Source: Atopsyche davidsoni
Lineage: Eukaryota; Arthropoda; Insecta; Trichoptera; Hydrobiosidae
DNA: 64,000 nt
Reading direction: 5' to 3'
Assembly (NCBI GenBank): GCA_022113835.1
Contig: JAILWY010000018.1
Location: 20,421,501-20,485,500 of the forward strand
Shown one piece after another: positions 19,716-32,110 of the stretch. The position numbers and the translations under genes are program-made. Position 1 is the stretch's first letter, and each line of letters starts with the position of its first letter. The notes below the pieces were generated by a model. That model saw only the letters and a program-made list of their open reading frames with translations. It had not been told where the DNA came from and made no database searches.

Positions 19716-22700
19716 TTTTTCGTTTAATATTGTATACTGATAACCTTATATGTTATAAATTTTAAATATACAAAAGTATTCGCATTAATAAATCTTCTTA
19801 TAAAATTGATTTTGAAAAAAAATCTCTATAGTATTTAATAAAAAAAAAATTAACATAAAAATTTGTGCATTAAAACTTAATTGAACTGTATTCAATCTCG
19901 GTTCTATAAAATTTGTTTTATCAAAGTATATAATAAAACAAAAATATATTTTTTTATTATTTAATATTTATAAATTAAACCACCTCTATAAATTAAATCA
20001 CTTTTTGAAACAAATATACGCAACTTTTTTGCACTTTATAAAAAATATTATTTATTAGTGATATTTTTAATATTTTCTTTTGAAACAGTTTTTCAGAATA
20101 ATTATCAAAAACTGATTTTAATTTAAAATAAGGCTTCTTGAGGTCTACACTTAATGTGGGTTACGAGACTTAATATTTTATTCTTTCACTAAAGAAATAA
20201 GCAATAATAATAATTTATATAACCATACATTATTTCTGTTGTCAATATAGCACATTTGTGTTTCTTGGAGACACCTTCTATTTTTAGCTTATTATCCATG
20301 TATACTTGACTGATAAAAATATCAAAAATCAATTCTTTACTGGGCTTTTAGCTTCTGTATTCATACTTTACGATGACAATAGTGCGTTTCTCGTAATGGC
20401 CGCATATATTATCATAATTTATTTATGTGTTTCCTTTTGAATGATTTTTGTAACAAACCACTAATAGTAAAAGCAATAAATATTCATTACAATAAAGACC
20501 TCGTTCCACAAACACGGGAATCGAAATATATTAATAAAAAATAATATTTAAGAAAACGCCAATAAAAAGTTTGTTCATATTTTTTATGAATTCAAATAAA
20601 TTATATCGTAAGATAACAATAATATTTTTTGGGTCCATCCTTTCTATTTCTATCAAGGCTGTGCCGAAATCCGTTGTCTGAAATACAAAAAAACTAATAA
20701 CTCATAAATAGTACATACACGGTGTTCCAAAAGCCGTGGTATCTCCCAAAAAAGGGTCTAAGCATCGCTTCTGAACAACGATAAAAATAATTCTCTTTGT
20801 TTTGGCTTTTGTTTTAATCATATTTTGGATTGGTTCTATTTTTTATTTAGCCTTGTATTATTTAAAAATATATATATAAATGATTTAATTGTCGAAATTT
20901 AACAATCAATGATAATAATATATTTTTTTAATGAAAATTGCAAATATTAGCTGGTGTTAAAAAAAATTGCGGCTTTGTTACCGTTCAGGTTTGAGTTCAA
21001 ATCCATTATGTTTTATAAAAATTAACACATCGATTATTGTGTCGATCGATTACATTAACTAACATATTAGTATCAAATAAAGCGCTATTAAAATAAGAAA
21101 CACACTGGTTTTGGCTACCAACTTCTGAAATTTACTAACGATAAGCTGTTTTTAATTTCTTTTAACTACCACGAACTAAATTGTCGGTGTAAAATTTTAA
21201 TTACGCCATAGTGTAAATTTAGTTGTGTGAATCAATAACAAATGTTTTAGTAAAAATATAAAGATCACAATAGTCATTTTTATATATCAAGTGTAGTAAT
21301 ATTATCTATTGCTTATTTAAACATTGTAACATTTAAAGTTTAAAATATTGCACAGTATTTAAGGTGAGGCATTAAATTTTTTTATCTCTCGACGCACGTA
21401 ATATTGATACATACTGATTTATAAATTAAAAATATGCTATATTCATGTTGTATATTTAGGGAATCTTAACCGTTTGTAATTGTGATGAACTTCTTCGTAT
21501 GTCGATGCTTGTAACATATAATTTTATTTAAGATTTAATTGTATCTTAAGCCTTGAACCAACCATACACAGCAACAAGCAGCACGTGCGTGATATTGACA
21601 GATGTTCATAATTCACAAGATCAACAACATGCACGTGGCTTAATCAATTTAAACATAGATGATAATAACCATAATTATTTTTTTTATCATCACAAGACGT
21701 TAAAAAATAAATTATTCAATATCTAATTACAATTAAAAATTTAAATTTTTTTTAAATGACAACGTTTAAAAATTTGGTATTATAACAATCTTCTAAAAAT
21801 TCTAAAAAGATCTACCGATCAAAAAAAAAAAGTAGAGAGACGTAAATATTTTGCACAGAAATATATGAAACGCAGCATTTTACAAAGAAATCTAATAAAA
21901 ATTGTAAATATATATATTAAGCATTCAAAGTTGTCCTTATTGTTATAATTATTTTTAAAAATGTAATAAACAAGCAAACAAGCTATTTGTTTATATATAA
22001 ACAACGAAGCAGGGACCTTTGAATTTCATAAGTAAACCAGACATCATTCGACACTATGCCAATTAGCAAGGAATCCACAAACATGTATTCGACTCGGGCG
22101 TTTTCTACAAAAACGCCATGTCTTCAAAAAAACGTTATTTGATTATAATATGTTGTCATAGTTATGTATAAATATAATTGTACCGGTCCTTCAAGTCCGC
22201 ACAGAGGATTGCCTTGATCCTCACTTCTAGGAAAGAAGGCTCTGATATCTCACTCAATCACTCATAAATAGTTTGGCAACAATACAACATTATGGGAAGC
22301 ATTCATTCAACTACTATCGCTATGAAAATATAGTTAAGAGAGATAATTTTCCTCACTAATTTTTTTAAATACAAACTAAAAAATGTTTTTCAAATTTCAA
22401 TTCATGAAACAAATTTTGAGCTACGTCACTTTTATATAGTTTATATAAGTATAGGTACGGTATTCACGCAGTTACAGAGACAAAGGTTATTCAGTACCTC
22501 CGATTCTTTGACCTCTAAACTGGTTGTTAGTTTTATTTTTATTTTAATGATATACAAAGATATGCAAACTCAACAAGTTTTTCTCATAAAAACAGGTTAT
22601 TTCAAAAATAAAAACTCATCGTCATTTCGTCGGAAACGATTAATGACTTTTACTTCCTTAAATTACGGGGTTATATTATTGTGATTTTATACCCACAAAT

Positions 22701-24180
22701 ACGAATTCATCGTTTTGTTCAATAAATATTAATAGCTAATGGACTAGGAGATTACAATTTTCTTTGTTTAGAAGCACTTCTGTTGTGAAATTCATCAGTG
22801 TGAAAAAACCTTTGAAAAGTGAAAGCGATTGTCGTGGGTAGACATACTTTTGTTAATAAATTTATAAATATTAATAACAATTTATTAATATGTTCTTTTA
22901 AATATTCGATTAAGAAATTTTGTACTGCTTAAATTTGTAGAAAAAAGTAATCAATTTTTGGGCCAAAGGTCATAATGATACAAAAAATCCCTTTTCCAGA
23001 TTGAAAAAGAACTTATATTTTATATTCGGCTTAGACAAGCAGGTAACATAACGCTGTAACTAAATAAATTTTAATAAAGCTTAATATATTTAAGAGTTGT
23101 TTTTTGTGAACATCAAATCAATTTGTGGTTAAAAAAAAATATATAAATTTTTTTTGCACAGAAGTTTTAAGGGGCAGTGTTATTCTTTATCGACGTCGAT
23201 TTCAATCCTTATCACTGGTGGGCCGGCAAGTCCTCTCGGATGAGATATGCTGAGAAAAATCATAAATATTTTTAATAAGAGAGGACCGGCTGATTTCCCC
23301 AGACGCGGTTTCATATCAAGCGAGTGCCGAAACGTTAAGATAAGATAAGTGGGTACAAAACGTCCCTCTTCCACTCCATTTTGCATTTGTCAAGCTGAAA
23401 AAGAATCTCACACTCAAAATATATTTGACAAGTAAATATATAAAAGGCAACAAAAAAATCGAAAAAACCGTTTCTTTTTAAAGGTGGAAATTTATTTTAA
23501 AAGCTACTTTGAATTATCTTAAAAGCTACTCTGGTTCATATTTTAGTATTCCATCATTTGTCGTAGAATAAAATATATATTCGATATTTTTTATTTCATC
23601 AACTGTATATCAAAAAATAAATAAAACCAGAGTTATGTAACCCTTTGGTATCCGCACATTGGTCATATTAAACATAAAAAAACAATTTCAAAAAAACTTT
23701 TTGCGTTATTTACAAAGAATCACCGTAAAAGCACCGCCGGGGTGTGAGGGAGTATAACGTATGGGATATCAAAAATAAGGGTGGTTTTCGCGTGCAATCA
23801 ACGGCCGCGACCCCCGGGATTCTGACAACTTTTACACTGGTAAACCTGGAACTGAGGGATACGTAACCGAGGGATTATTTTAATCAATATTTTTGGGGAG
23901 GATTTATATCTTTACCTTTTCAAAAAAAATTAAATAATACTTTTGTGAATGATGAGCGCTTTTGGAAATTAATTTGTCAGTGTATACACGGATTTCTATC
24001 TTTAATACATACGTGAAAATATCAAAGTCAGTTTTAAATATATCAATTTATTTGCACAGAATGCAATCGCGTAAAATAGCAATTGTACAGAATCCCCGAT
24101 TGTCTGACAATCTTTGCCTTTTTGAATGAAGTCACGAATCGAGTCAAAAAATAAAATGTGAGAACAACACTTAATAGTGC
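19716..24180. other. Very AT-rich desert
   Basis: No gene and almost no structure. A short fragment at about 20717-20760 (GGTGTTCCAAAAGCCGTGGT) resembles a transposon end but has no partner. The B-box-like GAGTTCAAATCC near 20993 is isolated. A moderately GC-rich patch lies at 23205-23300 and another at 23730-23840. Nothing else is supported. Confidence 0.5.
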
Positions 24181-24240
24181 TTTTAATAAAAATATTAAAA
24201 TGCACTTCCATTAAGTACATTCTATCAAAACTATAAAGTA
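24181..24240 (-). repeat. Diverged family X fragment
   Basis: AAATGCACTTCCATTAAGTACATTCTATC corresponds to AAATGAAATTCCACCAAGTACTCTCTGTC in the copy at 15.6 kb. It is a short, old fragment. Confidence 0.4.
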
Positions 24241-24459
24241 TTTATGTGAGTTTTGATAAAAATTTTATGCATCTGTTTATAAATTTCCTAGTGGTATATA
24301 GGGTTATTAGAATGAAGGGTTTAGACATTCTGCAACATATAATAGTTTTAACTTAAGCTTCGCGTATCTCTTTTAGTTCGAAACCGCACACCGGTAACTA
24401 AAGCGGTATAGTTAAGCAATTAATTACCATTCAAGTGTAATCCTCTGTGAAGATCCTGC

Positions 24460-24605
24460 CATACACGGCTGGCGCAGCATTCACGATGCACTCCCGAGGT
24501 CCGGGCGCGTAGGGCTGTGCAGCGCGCGGCGTGACCGTGAGCGCGGCGCGTGAGTCGTGACTCGCCCCGTCGCCCGTGACCCCGGCCCGTCAAAAGTCAC
24601 GATTG
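24460..24605. other. CpG-rich island
   Basis: Dense in GCGCG and CGTGA motifs (GGCGTGACCGTGAGCGCGGCG). It stands out sharply from the AT-rich flanks. No open frame worth calling. Regulatory function is only inferred. Confidence 0.35.
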
Positions 24606-25434
24606 ATGACTCGCACGGATTGCGGTTCTGCATTACGAATGAATTTATTGCCACTTGTGACGCAATTCTATGTTAATATTTTGCTCGGGAGAAGAGTACA
24701 TATAAAAATAAATATTAATATTCAACCAATGATTAATATTACTGTATGTTTATTGTATTTATAAAACCGTGTGAATCGATAACCTTGATACTGTAAAACA
24801 TTATAAAAAATCTATTTACTCTCAAATCATGTGAAATTTTTAAAAGTTTTTAAAAACATGAGTTTTTTACTCGATTGAAACATTTTACATTGATCTCTAT
24901 AATTCCGTAGAACTAGCAAGAAAATTTCCCAAAATACACAATATGGACAGTCTAAAATATATAAATGAGTATTTAAATTTTAACACGAATAATTTAATAA
25001 AATTTGATATGAAACTTCATGATTAGAGTGTAATTGCGGCTAGTAGTGAGACGTCTCTGGTATTTGATATTTTGTATGAAAAAAAGTATGTTTTCATCGA
25101 ATCGGAAAAGAACTATTAATTTATATGCAATTAAAAAGTATTAGTCGGATTGTCTGTACTCTTCTTGTATACAACATGGCAAGTTACCTGAGAAGTCAAA
25201 CAAAGCAGCAGTTATGTCTCGTCATTTTAGACATATGTTTATTGACTTCAATTTATCAACAGGTTTTGGTTGTAGACTAAAAATAGTAAAGCAGAAAATG
25301 TCTGACAAGCACCAGGTTAACATATTTTTATCGACGTTATCTACAAATTTCAGGGTTTTCTTGTGATTCTTTTGGCTAGGCTTTTTTATATTGAGTACCA
25401 AATTGGCATCCTTACATCCAAGTATTTTTAATCA

Positions 25435-25680
25435 TTACCGCCGGGCGGGGGGGGCCTTCATCCCAGAGTGCCCATCCGTCAGCCCTCTCCCTCCCCCCGC
25501 CGCGCCCCCTTCACCTTCAAGAAGCCGCTCCGCCGACGTTTTGATGAATACCAGGAAACAATATGGCGTGATTTCCCTGGCGGGGAGAAGGGCGGGGTGG
25601 GTGACGTCACTCCAGCTGTTCCACCCCTCATACAGCCACTTCGGCCGTGAGTCCTGCACGGCGAGCGCGTCAGGTGAAAG
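25435..25680. promoter_or_regulatory. GC-rich island with CRE
   Basis: A GC-rich segment with C-runs (CCCTCTCCCTCCCCCCGCCG) and a perfect CRE TGACGTCA at 25612-25619. Overlapping frames of 60-134 codons on both strands fit low stop frequency in GC-rich DNA, and none has a known domain. Confidence 0.35.
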
Positions 25681-26044
25681 TAAGGATTATGATCGACAGC
25701 CTGCTTTTGCAGGAATCAGATGTTTCACGAATATTGAAGCCTTATTTTTATATCAGTGCTTTGAATTCTTTTTATTTCAACTTTTGAGAGTTTGAATTGT
25801 TTTTTTTCTAACGAAATGAAATAGTGATGTCCTCTTATTTTTTTGTAATTGCGTAAATATTACTCAAACTCAAACATCTTCTGAACATCACTACTTGGGC
25901 CTTCGACAAATAGAACTCATTACGATGACTATGATTAGAATTAAGACCAAAGATAAACCGTAAATAAACCACAGCTTTTATACGTTTTAATCAACTAAAG
26001 TGACTGCATATTCATTATATTTGGTTCTAAAGACAATAAATCGT

Positions 26045-26392
26045 GCACGTATTTTAAATTCATAATATACCTGCAAGTAAGTAATTGGATAACTATATTT
26101 GGTTTTCAATTTTATAATGCTGTGTATTTTGATTCTTGGATGATTATTAATTGAAGAAAGATGACGACACGGATGAAAACCTAAAAAAATACTCAGGATT
26201 GTCAGTAAATATGAATTTAAGCATCTGAATTTTTAAATTCATTAACAATATGTTCAAGCGAGCTTACTATATTTGGTTTCCAAATTTATAATGCTGTGTA
26301 TTTTGATGCTTTGGTGATTATTTATTCAACGGATGATGACGTCACGGGCGAGTACCTGAAAAATGTTTCCGCATATGAATAAGTAAAAACTT
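26045..26392 (+). repeat. 174-bp tandem duplication
   Basis: Landmark ACTATATTTGGTTT...ATGCTGTGTATTTTGAT occurs at 26092 and 26266, exactly 174 bp apart. Similarity extends both ways (TTTTAAATTCAT upstream, GATGACG downstream). The second copy contains a full CRE TGACGTCA (26337-26344) where the first reads GATGACGACAC. A partial relic (ATTCATTATATTTGGTT) lies at about 26009. Confidence 0.75.
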
Positions 26393-26454
26393 AATTAGCG
26401 TACAGTGTAGTATAAAATCTAAAGGATTAGTCGATAAATACTTTATTGTTTCAA

Positions 26455-26520
26455 TTACACGAGGCGGTGCCGCGCGGGCGACTGCTCCGGGCCTCCGAGG
26501 TTCAAAGGGGATTACAGGTA
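26455..26520. other. Short GC-rich island
   Basis: GCGGTGCCGCGCGGGCGACTG followed by CTCCGGGCCTCCGAGG, about 60 bp, in AT-rich DNA. No frame. Possible regulatory element. Confidence 0.3.
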
Positions 26521-29500
26521 GAGCGTTGATTGAAAATGAAAATTACATTAAACTTTTACACGTATTAAGTACCGACTAATTGGATAACGAATATTTAAAT
26601 ACACTGTGATAGTTTTTAAAACTGCAGATTCAAACCGACGTGAGTGTTTCGCAGAAAGGTCGATCGCAGACTTGGTTACGTCTATTTCAATTCACATGAA
26701 CGACAGCAATAAACAGTTCAAACAGTTATTCAGTTACAATGGTTATGTTTTAAATTAATATTAATTCTACTTATGAATATGCAAAACGTTTTAACATTAA
26801 AATATCAGGCGCAAATTGACTTGTTTATCGCATTTATGGAATGGTTTATCGTAGACAGTCATAAGACATATTAAGCTTATAAGTTTAATAATGAAAAATA
26901 TGTTTTTCTTTAATATATTATATTATTTATATAAATACGACAAACCAAAAATAATGTCCGACTCGTAATAAGAAAGTATCTATGAATAATTGCTGGAGTA
27001 TACATGTATAAATTTAATAATCTTTCGTTGTTTAATAATGTGACGATGTCAAAATAAAAAAAATCTCAAGCAGCTCGGCTCCGGGCAGACAAAGAAATAA
27101 CTATAATTAATAATAGTTAGAAGTTCACAACAAAGCACGTTAAGAACTTGATGAATAGATTCACCCATTAAAAAGTAGATCATGAAGCATATTTCCAGAC
27201 CAGGCAGTTAGCAATATCGTTTAAAGCATCCAAGGCGATTTATCCCGGCCGAGGTGCATTTGAACTTCCCGACAGACACATCGCTCTTCTCTCGATGCTC
27301 AAATTATTTATATCAACCTTATATACAAGCGCCGATCCGAGATGAGCGGCTGTCGCAAGTGCAAACTATCAAAATATCTTCAAAAACTTCATATATGTAC
27401 AGTGTGATTCTAAATGATTAACCGAGATGAGTGACTGATTTAAATTCAGCCTGAAAAAATATCTCCAAAAACGTTATAGAAGTTCTAAAAAATGTTGCAA
27501 ATCTTTAAACTTGTTTAATAAAAAAAAAAATTCCGCGGTAAGAAATCAGAGTAATTCCAAAACTCATTGAAATTGTAGTCACCGTTGCCAAGAAATGACA
27601 CCATAGAGTCAAAAATATGAGGTTCTTGTGTATTGTTCAAACAAGCACCGCCGCAACCACTGGGAAGCTGCTTGCGAGATAGTGCTGATTACTGAAGCTC
27701 GATTGATAAGCGTATCAAACCTCAATAGCTGTGAAAAAGTGAGTTTGAATAAAACCTATTAGGTTTTATTATGAACCAAATATTTTTTCATGCCGTATCA
27801 CGTAAACTAAAAGGAGAAAGTAACATTTACTTCTATGTCCTGAAAGGTTTTTATTTTTTTTGTCGTTTACTGAGAATACATGTGATTGTTCTGTGATATT
27901 GATTGATAGATTGTTTGATTTTACGTTAAAAAAAGAGAAAACCTTTCTGTTTTATTTTTTTTTATACTAGTTTTATCTATAAAAAATTTTTTTTAACAAA
28001 ATAACTTATCTCCAATTACAAAACCTTTAAATGTATTTACACAGACAGGGTTTGAATTTGGGATGTCATTTAAAACAATAAATCAAATTTATATTATAAT
28101 AATAGTCACGTATACATTAAAAAACTAAAAAAAATCGAAAATGAAAAGCAGTTTTTTAAAATATTGATTTCCCTGATTCAAAAAATATTATGAGAATGAT
28201 GTCATGCATTTTATTAAAAATATTCAAAATATATATTAATGAGAGTTAAAGTATATATTTTAATAAATAAGAAAATCTAAATGTAAAAACTCGCTGACGT
28301 GTGACTAATTGAAAGAGACGGTTAAACAAAAATAAATGTCGCAACTCTAAGAAAAAACCCGTCTACTTGTCAATTTTGACACTTAATTATAAAACCCGTC
28401 TGAGCTTTGGTTGTAATTGAAATTATGAAGTACTTAATATTTAATTAATACCAAATCCCTTTCGCATAAGATATTTTTTTGAAATCTATGAAAAAATAGC
28501 ACTGAAGATACAATGGTACTATCCTTAGTTAATTTCATTTTAAAAAAAAAAACAGCATTGATACATTTTATTTTAAACCAATCTTTGAACTTAAATAAAA
28601 TGCGGTGTTTATATAAAAATTGGAAAAGCTTATTTTTATATTATATATCTAACAAATCAGTTGGTTTGGTTTCCATTGTACAATGTTTACATCTTGAGAC
28701 CTAAACAAAAAATAATTATTGATAATGCACGTAAACAAGCATTTGAATTAAAATTTCATCAAAATATTCAATCTACATTATAAGTATTATATTTACACAT
28801 CCTGTTTGCTTGATTAAATAATTAATGTAATGAATAAAATATCAGAGAAAAATTATCTGCTAAGGCAGTTAATGTAAAACCGCCGTTGTTGTAGCTACAT
28901 CATTGAATTTAACCTGCCTTGTGATCAAACCTATCAAGCCACAATCAAAATACAAACAATATATTATTGAGATTAAATCAGGATGGAGTTTTTTTAATTT
29001 ATTTTAATTGTTTGAGAGTTCCGACAAGTGGTGGACTGAATTGAAGAATAGTAACACCTAGCAATATTCTCATGAAGGGTTGTTTGAGTTTATCTCACCA
29101 ATTTGGATTATGCCAAAGTGACTGAATCAATCGAAATACAAATAAAGTATTATCAAGATCTAATGGGTTCGAAGGCTTTTATTAATTTAAATACGTCGAG
29201 AGATACTGGCGAGGGGTTGGCGGGATTCAAAGCGCCTTGTTAGTCGAACCTTTCAGCGCGGTTTATCCTGAAAAACTTTGGCCCGAATGTCTGCTCCGTT
29301 CAGGAGTTGCTCACAATGGGCCGCTCAACGGAAGTAAACTTCAATACTTTTTATCTTTCTCGTGAAAGTCTGCCAGCCTCTCTCGCTTATTCGATATTAG
29401 ACGTGATTTTTTTGCAGAAAAATAAATCTGTCACTTATTGTTGGTTATTGTATTTCAAGCTATACGTATTTATTTTTATATATTATAATATATTGCATGC

Positions 29501-29590
29501 ATGATTTAAATTACAAGTGAACTTCTTATATTCGTAAGCATTTGTTGGAGTTATATTAGTATTTATGCTGTATTTTTCAGTTAAGACTTA
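26521..29590. other. AT-rich non-coding stretch
   Basis: No gene is supported. Small GC-richer patches lie at about 27235-27350 and 29200-29340. The rest consists of A/T homopolymers and weak repeats. Confidence 0.45.
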
Positions 29591-29596
29591 GTGATT

Positions 29597-29650
29597 TTTT
29601 TTGAAGACGTCCCGAGAACAGGAACCGAAACGTAACACAGCAATCACAAA
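29597..29650 (+). repeat. Family Y core fragment
   Basis: GAAGACGTCCCGAGAACAGGA followed by ACCGAAACGTAACACAGC matches the core and right-end pattern of family Y, including the GAAACGT box. The left inverted end is not recognisable. Confidence 0.35.
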
Positions 29651-29951
29651 AAAAAAAACAAATTCTAAAGTAAATTTAGAATTCATTTGCTAGACACTAG
29701 GTTTATCTATATGAATTTGCTAACTTTAATATTATCAGATTCTTTAAAAACATTATTCTATTGATTATTCACGACTGGCTGATGTAGAAAGCCTACAAGC
29801 ATTATTAACATAAATCTGTACTGTAAAAACACATTGAAAAATAAATCGAAAAAAATGGCAGCTTATAAAAATAAAATTAATTCTATCCACATCCATATTT
29901 AGTAACGTTTGTCTGTGTGTATTAAATTTGTATTTTCATTATTGTTTCAGG

Positions 29952-29998
29952 TGGGTACCCACAGATATACATCGTGAGAACCCGGGGAGATGGTTTGG
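29952..29998 (+). CDS. Candidate 47-nt microexon
   Basis: A pyrimidine-rich acceptor (CATTATTGTTTCAG, ending at 29951) is followed by 47 GC-richer bases and the donor GTATGT at 29999. The segment starts with the 12-bp palindrome GTGGGTACCCAC. One frame reads GYPQIYIVRTRGDGL with no stop inside the exon and a length of 47 (not a multiple of three). A second frame reads WVPTDIHRENPGRWFGM and then stops beyond the donor. I recognise neither peptide. No partner exon is seen within the window, so this may be an isolated exon of a gene with very large introns or a coincidence. Confidence 0.25.
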
Positions 29999-30202
29999 TA
30001 TGTAACTAATTTAATTTTAATTATATCCAACTACTTTGATTAAGGCAGCCCACATTCTAACCACAACTGCAATACCAAGAAAATTAAATTAATTATGAAA
30101 TATGATGTAAATTCAAAAAAATCATAGTTAAAGCGCACAGTGTATTTTGAGTTTATGAAAATAAATCCTTTTGAACCTGAGGGAGGACTTGTTACTCAAA
30201 AC

Positions 30203-30444
30203 CAGAGGTTCCCAAACTTTTTGTCCCGTTGACCCCTTTTTGAGTGTTTCTTGTTTTTCGTAGACATTAATTGTTACATTTGACCGGATTTTTTGACCGT
30301 TATATCAGAAATCCGTTTAACAGGGGTCCGTAATATCGAGGTTTTACTATATACCTTTATAAATAAATACACACAAAATGCAAATGTAGTAACATTCACA
30401 AAAAAAAAAATGGGGGTCGATATTGACTACTTTGGGACCCGATG
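30203..30444 (+). mobile_element. hAT-type non-autonomous element, copy A
   Basis: The left end CAGAGGTTCCCAAACTTTTT and right end TTTGGGACCCGATG are imperfect inverted repeats. 8-bp flanks CTCAAAAC (30195-30202) and CTCTAAAC (30445-30452) differ at one base, as expected for an older hAT insertion. The interior contains a short pogo/Tigger-like terminal piece (GTAATATCGAGGTTTTACTA, about 30330). The same family as 15085-15890. No transposase. Confidence 0.8.
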
Positions 30445-30452
30445 CTCTAAAC

Positions 30453-30842
30453 CAGTGGCTCTCAAACTCTTTTGGCCCACGGACCCCTTTCATAGTCAAA
30501 ACTTGCTTACGGACCCTGGGTGAAAAACTACATAAATTCATCCTATAGACTAGTTGGTGCAAGTATCGATTCTATTGCGTTCCTGTATAAACTTGCCTGA
30601 CTCACCGCGATGCCTTTTATTACTTGTATTTTATGCACCTGCCTATATGTATATTTTACTTAGAACGTAAAAATCGCTTAATTATTTATTTTAACTTCCA
30701 CATTAAAAAAAATGTGTTACAATTTTTTTTATTTTATATTAAACCTTGCGCGGACCCCCTGACGTTGTTCAGGGACCCCCAAATCGATTTTAATTTTCTA
30801 AGGACCCCCTGGGGTCCGCAGGGACCGCTTTGAGAAGCACTG
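30453..30842 (+). mobile_element. hAT-type non-autonomous element, copy B
   Basis: A 390-bp element. Inverted ends CAGTGGCTCTCAAA and CAGTGCTTCTCAAA (right end read on the minus strand) match at 12 of 14 positions. Perfect 8-bp duplication CTCTAAAC at 30445-30452 and 30843-30850. Interior sub-terminal GGACCCC repeats, no transposase. It inserted directly at the right boundary of copy A, so the middle copy of the duplication is shared by both elements. Confidence 0.9.
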
Positions 30843-30850
30843 CTCTAAAC

Positions 30851-31454
30851 AGTATATACTGTTATATTACTATGTGCACCTAAGATTAAATTAGTATTTT
30901 TAAATGCGCGACATTCAACGCAAACGATATTAATAACATACGCTAAGCTTCCATTATTTCTAGTAAGTCGTCTCACAACTGCGAATGCACGTCCACAGGT
31001 ATTTATATGAACATATCTATTGCACGGAGAGCCGTATTTAAGTTTGCCAGGTTGTTATCGTACGGGGCGTTTGCGGTCGTCCTGCGCTCACGGCTCGGCA
31101 AACAGGACTGTTTGCCCGACAACTTATCAGTGAAATGTTCTTTCTTCCGCTAAGGAGGCGTGTGTTTGCTCCGGCGACCCGGGCGGGACTGTTTGCAAGA
31201 GATTTCTATCTTTAAACTCCCTAACGACAATTTAGTGGCAGGTGTTGCTTTGTTACTTTTATGTACGAGATTTCACGCTCAGGTGACTCGTGGCTGTAAG
31301 TTGTTTGTGTTTAAAGAAAATGTTTTTATCTATATTATCAAATTTTAATGTGTGATCTGGTAGGTAGTTCCAATCACCAATTTGACATAAAACTGTTTCA
31401 AAACATCAACGTGATCGTAGATTTTAGCAAACATTGTTATTATAATAACTCTGT
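30851..31454. other. Non-coding stretch with GC-rich block at 31.02-31.22 kb
   Basis: About 31020-31220 is GC-rich (CGTACGGGGCGTTTGCGGTCG and GGCGACCCGGGCGGGACTG). No recognisable coding sequence. Possibly regulatory. Confidence 0.35.
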
Positions 31455-31585
31455 TCTTGGGCGTTGTACTGCGTTGTGATTTGAATCTTTCAACGACACG
31501 GTACTGGTGCTATCTTAAAAATCCCTGAAGATGGCCCAAAATGTCGGAATCGATTCAAATTGTAACGCAGCACAACACCCGAAAA
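31455..31585. mobile_element. Inverted-repeat element, family Y, copy 2
   Basis: The left end CTTGGGCGTTGTACTGCGTTG faces the right end GTAACGCAGCACAACACCCG. The interior is also palindromic around GAATC/GATTC and contains CCCTGAAGATGGCCC followed by AAAATGTCGGAATCG, a variant of the family core. About 131 bp and non-coding. This is the cleanest family Y copy. Confidence 0.65.
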
Positions 31586-31974
31586 TAATTAAAATCTAGT
31601 AGCAAATGTGGTAAAATAACGTATATCTTATTTAAGGCAGGTCAAAATGTTGAAATTCAATTTATTCTTACATTCACTATAGAACTGATGTAAATTATTC
31701 ATAATCGTGCAAAATAAATAAAATATATTTGTTATTTGTATATTTCGTGACAGTCGTTCTCTATCAATCTTGATTATGTACTAAAAAAACAAAATTTGTT
31801 ACTCAGGAATTTTAATAGATTCAAAAGACTGCTCGATCAAATAAACCAAAAAATGTATAGCATTTAGCACACTATCTATATTCTAAATTTCTATTCTACC
31901 TAGTACATTTTGTAATAATAAATTAACTTTGACATAACAAGGGCTTGAAATGTTATTGAGCTATTTTAATTTAA

Positions 31975-32110
31975 AGTTGCTACCCCCATAGTTAATGGGG
32001 GAGCTAGGGGTGATCGGCTTGTTCCCGCTGATAGCAGAATAGTTCACATTTCTTATCAGATCGTCTCCGGTCTGTCTACATTGGAAGTGGACTTGTTACC
32101 CGTATGCCCA
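31975..32110. other. GC-richer patch with a perfect hairpin
   Basis: At 31983-32001 CCCCCATAGTTAATGGGGG forms a 7-bp perfect stem with a 5-base loop. It is followed by GAGCTAGGGGTGATCGG. It could be a transposon end or a regulatory hairpin. No partner sequence was found. Confidence 0.3.

Noticed and set aside
25391..25795. 134-codon frame across the GC-rich island
   Set aside because: Low stop-codon density in a GC-rich, proline-coding C-tract. The minus strand is open too, and the frame extends into plainly non-coding AT-rich DNA.
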